From CAYZPE01 sp964626625 (GTDB taxonomy: Bacteria > Patescibacteriota > Minisyncoccia > Phycocordibacterales > CAYZPE01), in contig CAZVFV010000006.1 in assembly GCA_964626625.1 (NCBI GenBank), positions 1 to 28,125 on the forward strand: a stretch of DNA of 28,125 nt, given 5' to 3'. Within the stretch, counting starts at the first letter, position 1, and every line of letters starts with the position of its first letter. A program made the translations under genes and the position numbers. The notes beneath the pieces are model-generated. The model was not told the DNA's origin, ran no database searches, and saw only the letters and a program-made list of their open reading frames with translations. Shown here in pieces: positions 26,432 through 28,125 of the stretch.

Positions 26432-27826
26432 CTAAGCTATTTTAATTCCCAATTCTTTCAATTGGTTTGGATCCACACTTGCAGGAGATTTCATCATTGG
26501 ATCTCTCCCCTCACCTGTTTTTGGAAAAGCTATAACTTCGCGAATGTTCGGTTCGTTGAGAAGAAGCATAAGAAGACGGTCAAAACCCCATGCAATTCCG
26601 CCGTGTGGTGGTGTTCCAGACGCAAAAGCCTTGAGCATATGACCGAAGTTTTCTCGCACGTCTTCTTCTTTGTATCCCATAATTTCAAATACTTTGAGAA
26701 GTGCTTCTGGTTTATGATTTCGAATACTTCCTCCACCTATTTCAAATCCATTTAACACAATGTCGTATTGAGTTGTGAGAATGTCTCCAACATTTTTTGC
26801 TTCCATGAGGTTTGTAGTATCTTCAGGTTTTGGTGCAGAAAATGGGTTATGAGTGAACGTCCAGTTTCCTGTATTTTTATCTTTTTCAAAAAATGGAAAA
26901 TCCACTACCCAACAAAATGCGAGAAGATTTTTATCTTCTTTATCCTTACGTACATCCGGTCTGTCCGTCTGATATTTTTCCATAGCCTCTTTGTATGTCA
27001 TTCGAGGAAAAGGAATTTCTTGAATTTTCTTTTCAGGGAAAAGTTTTGTAACGATTTCAATAAGAAGTTTTTCATTTAAAGCCATTACATCTTCTTGCTC
27101 AACAAAACTCATTTCCATATCAATCTGCGTAAATTCTGGTTGACGATCTCCTCGAGTGTCTTCATCACGCATACATTTTGCTACTTGAAAATAGCGTTCT
27201 ATGCCAGCTGACATAAGAAGTTGTTTGTATTGTTGGGGTGATTGAGGGAGTGCATAAAACTTACCTGGTTCAAGGCGTGACGGCACAATATAATCACGAG
27301 CTCCTTCAGGAGTTGATTTTGTGAGGATTGGAGTTTCTACTTCAGTAAAGTTTTCTTTGTCTAAATAGTCACGAATAAACTTCGTCACCTTATGACGAGT
27401 GCGGATATTTTTCTGGAGTCTTTCACGTCGTAGGTCGAGGTATCGGTGTTCAAGGCGTATTTCCTCACCCACCTCAATTCCACTGGTTCCAAGCTCAAAA
27501 ACAGGCGTTTCAGCTTGGTTTAAGACCTTAATAGAGAGTATTTCAAGCTCTATATCCCCATTTTGTTTTTCAGTCTGCACATTCTTTGGAGGACGAGAAT
27601 TTACCTTTCCAGTAACTTCAACAACCCATTCAGAGCGAAGGGTTGAGCCGACAGCGTGAGCCTCTTTCGCATTTGGCAAAATGACACCCTGAACCTTTCC
27701 AGAGATGTCTCGAAACTCAAAGAAAATCATTTTTCCTTGATCACGACGAACATCTACCCATCCAGCGATAGTCACCTCTTTGTCTCTATGATCCTTTAAA
27801 TCTTTTATGTATATTCTGTTTTTCAT
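26432..27826 (-). CDS. aspS: Aspartyl-tRNA synthetase, lacking the GAD insertion
   Basis: 464-residue class II AspRS. OB-fold anticodon domain (1-100, IAGWVDVRRDQGKMIFFEFR); motif 1 around FIRDYLDKENFTEVETPILT; motif 2 FQVAKCMRDEDTRGDRQPEF with FTQIDMEMSF; motif 3 GIAWGFDRLLMLLL. It is bacterial in type, but the roughly 130-residue GAD domain usually found between DRPDVR and the W-x-x-DFP stretch is replaced by about ten residues (near 293-303), which explains the length against about 590 for E. coli. Whether it also charges tRNA(Asn) is unknown. Transcription is governed by the T-box leader upstream; there is no Shine-Dalgarno at the ATG. Confidence 0.95.
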   Translation of the reverse strand: MKNRIYIKDLKDHRDKEVTIAGWVDVRRDQGKMIFFEFRDISGKVQGVILPNAKEAHAVGSTLRSEWVVEVTGKVNSRPPKNVQTEKQNGDIELEILSIKVLNQAETPVFELGTSGIEVGEEIRLEHRYLDLRRERLQKNIRTRHKVTKFIRDYLDKENFTEVETPILTKSTPEGARDYIVPSRLEPGKFYALPQSPQQYKQLLMSAGIERYFQVAKCMRDEDTRGDRQPEFTQIDMEMSFVEQEDVMALNEKLLIEIVTKLFPEKKIQEIPFPRMTYKEAMEKYQTDRPDVRKDKEDKNLLAFCWVVDFPFFEKDKNTGNWTFTHNPFSAPKPEDTTNLMEAKNVGDILTTQYDIVLNGFEIGGGSIRNHKPEALLKVFEIMGYKEEDVRENFGHMLKAFASGTPPHGGIAWGFDRLLMLLLNEPNIREVIAFPKTGEGRDPMMKSPASVDPNQLKELGIKIA

Positions 27827-27872
27827 AATTTTATTTAACCGAGTTTTTAATGTATCTTCATAAATTTTCTAA

Positions 27873-27920
27873 TAAAAAAGCCCTTACAAATCCGCCAGAA
27901 ACTGGTGAATTTGTAAGGGC
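27873..27920 (-). terminator. T-box terminator of aspS
   Basis: GCCCTTACAAAT pairs with ATTTGTAAGGGC with an inner CCAG/CTGG stem, followed by TTTTTT. The CCTTAC in its first arm is the same segment used by the antiterminator, so the two folds exclude each other. Confidence 0.9.
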
Positions 27921-28046
27921 GCTCTTATGCGCGGTGCCACCTTACTTTGCTCTCTTTGGAAGCTGTGAGGGGCTTAACCCCTAGAGTTCTACTCTCCTTT
28001 CGAATTTCTTCTCTAAGCTCGGCCGTGTCATCGGCGTCAAAGCTTT
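27873..28046 (-). promoter_or_regulatory. T-box riboswitch controlling aspS
   Basis: The leader holds the T-box core AAGGTGGCACCGCG (UGGCACC at 27933-27939). Antiterminator: GTAAGG / CCTTAC helix, the UGGCACC bulge, then GCGC-ATAAGA-GCGC. Stem I is very short: AAGCT/AGCTT (28015-28045) with an inner CCG-ATGACA-CGG hairpin whose loop shows GAC, an Asp codon, at 28027-28029; a second GAC lies at 28036-28038. UGGC pairs with GCCA, which fits the G discriminator of tRNA(Asp). Uncharged tRNA(Asp) should thus favour the antiterminator and raise aspS expression. The T-box call is firm; which GAC is the specifier is inferred. Confidence 0.88.
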
Positions 28047-28052
28047 GTTCAA

Positions 28053-28081
28053 ATAATACTAAATTTATAGAATAAGTCCAA
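28053..28081 (-). promoter_or_regulatory. aspS promoter
   Basis: -35 TTGGAC (28076-28081), 17-nt spacer, -10 TATTAT (28053-28058) on the minus strand. The predicted start near 28046 coincides with the base of T-box stem I. Confidence 0.75.
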
Positions 28082-28125
28082 CTTTTCCCCTCACTTCTTG
28101 CATCTTTTCTTCGACACGATTGTAA

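Noticed and set aside
1..28125. CRISPR array or Cas genes
   Set aside because: The dispersed 160-bp repeats and 7-bp tracts are not spacer-separated arrays, and no Cas-like protein is present.
1..28125. Alternative genetic code (UGA as Gly)
   Set aside because: TGA serves as the stop of scpB and of the genes at 6630, 13348 and 15496, and the conserved genes have no in-frame TGA.

Overview
This window looks like chromosome from a Candidate Phyla Radiation (Patescibacteria) bacterium, most likely of the Parcubacteria branch. The DNA is AT-rich and the genes are compact. Core genes (dnaB, recR, cysS, gltX, aspS, rplU, rplI, rpmA, scpA/scpB, mraY, ftsW, murG) are interleaved with small unknown genes, and several core proteins are reduced (the AspRS has no GAD insertion). 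Most stops are TAA or TAG. A few genes end in TGA, so the code is the standard bacterial one and not the UGA=Gly code. No database was available; all family calls are by eye.

Layout. 1-750: yqeY (-), followed by an in-frame echo of its C-terminus. 869-2548: rmuC and rplU (+). 2546-6506: a repeat element, then recR, dnaB and cysS (-), with a tiny membrane-protein gene (+). 6630-13860: alternating single genes: an unknown protein, CorA, a C-terminal processing protease, bL9, bL27, an anchored Zn-ribbon-like protein, a DEDD exonuclease, TrhO and several unknowns. 13900-16800: accessory region with three copies of a repeat element, a candidate structured RNA, an exported lytic-transglycosylase-like protein and a nuclease-like gene flanked by 13-bp inverted repeats. 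16800-26069 (-): cell-envelope and division block. It holds the operon murG-gltX-M23 peptidase-two small membrane proteins, then ftsW, mraY, a DD-carboxypeptidase, scpB and scpA. 26100-28125: a second candidate small RNA, then aspS under a T-box riboswitch.

Gene control falls into two modes. At least ten core genes have a -10 box 6-7 nt before the start codon, which implies leaderless mRNAs. Six small unknown genes instead have a clear Shine-Dalgarno (several with AGGAGG) and hairpin terminators; they look like self-contained single-gene units dropped between core genes.

Most notable: (1) a family of five structured repeats, four of them exactly 160 bp, delimited by TTTATT on both sides. Four sit directly after the terminator of a co-oriented gene, and three end on the stop codon of the converging gene. 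(2) A short-stem-I T-box with Asp-compatible specifier and discriminator positions ahead of aspS. (3) Intergenic tracts with strict 7-bp periodicity that place TAG/TAA every seven bases, so that consecutive stops fall in all three frames.
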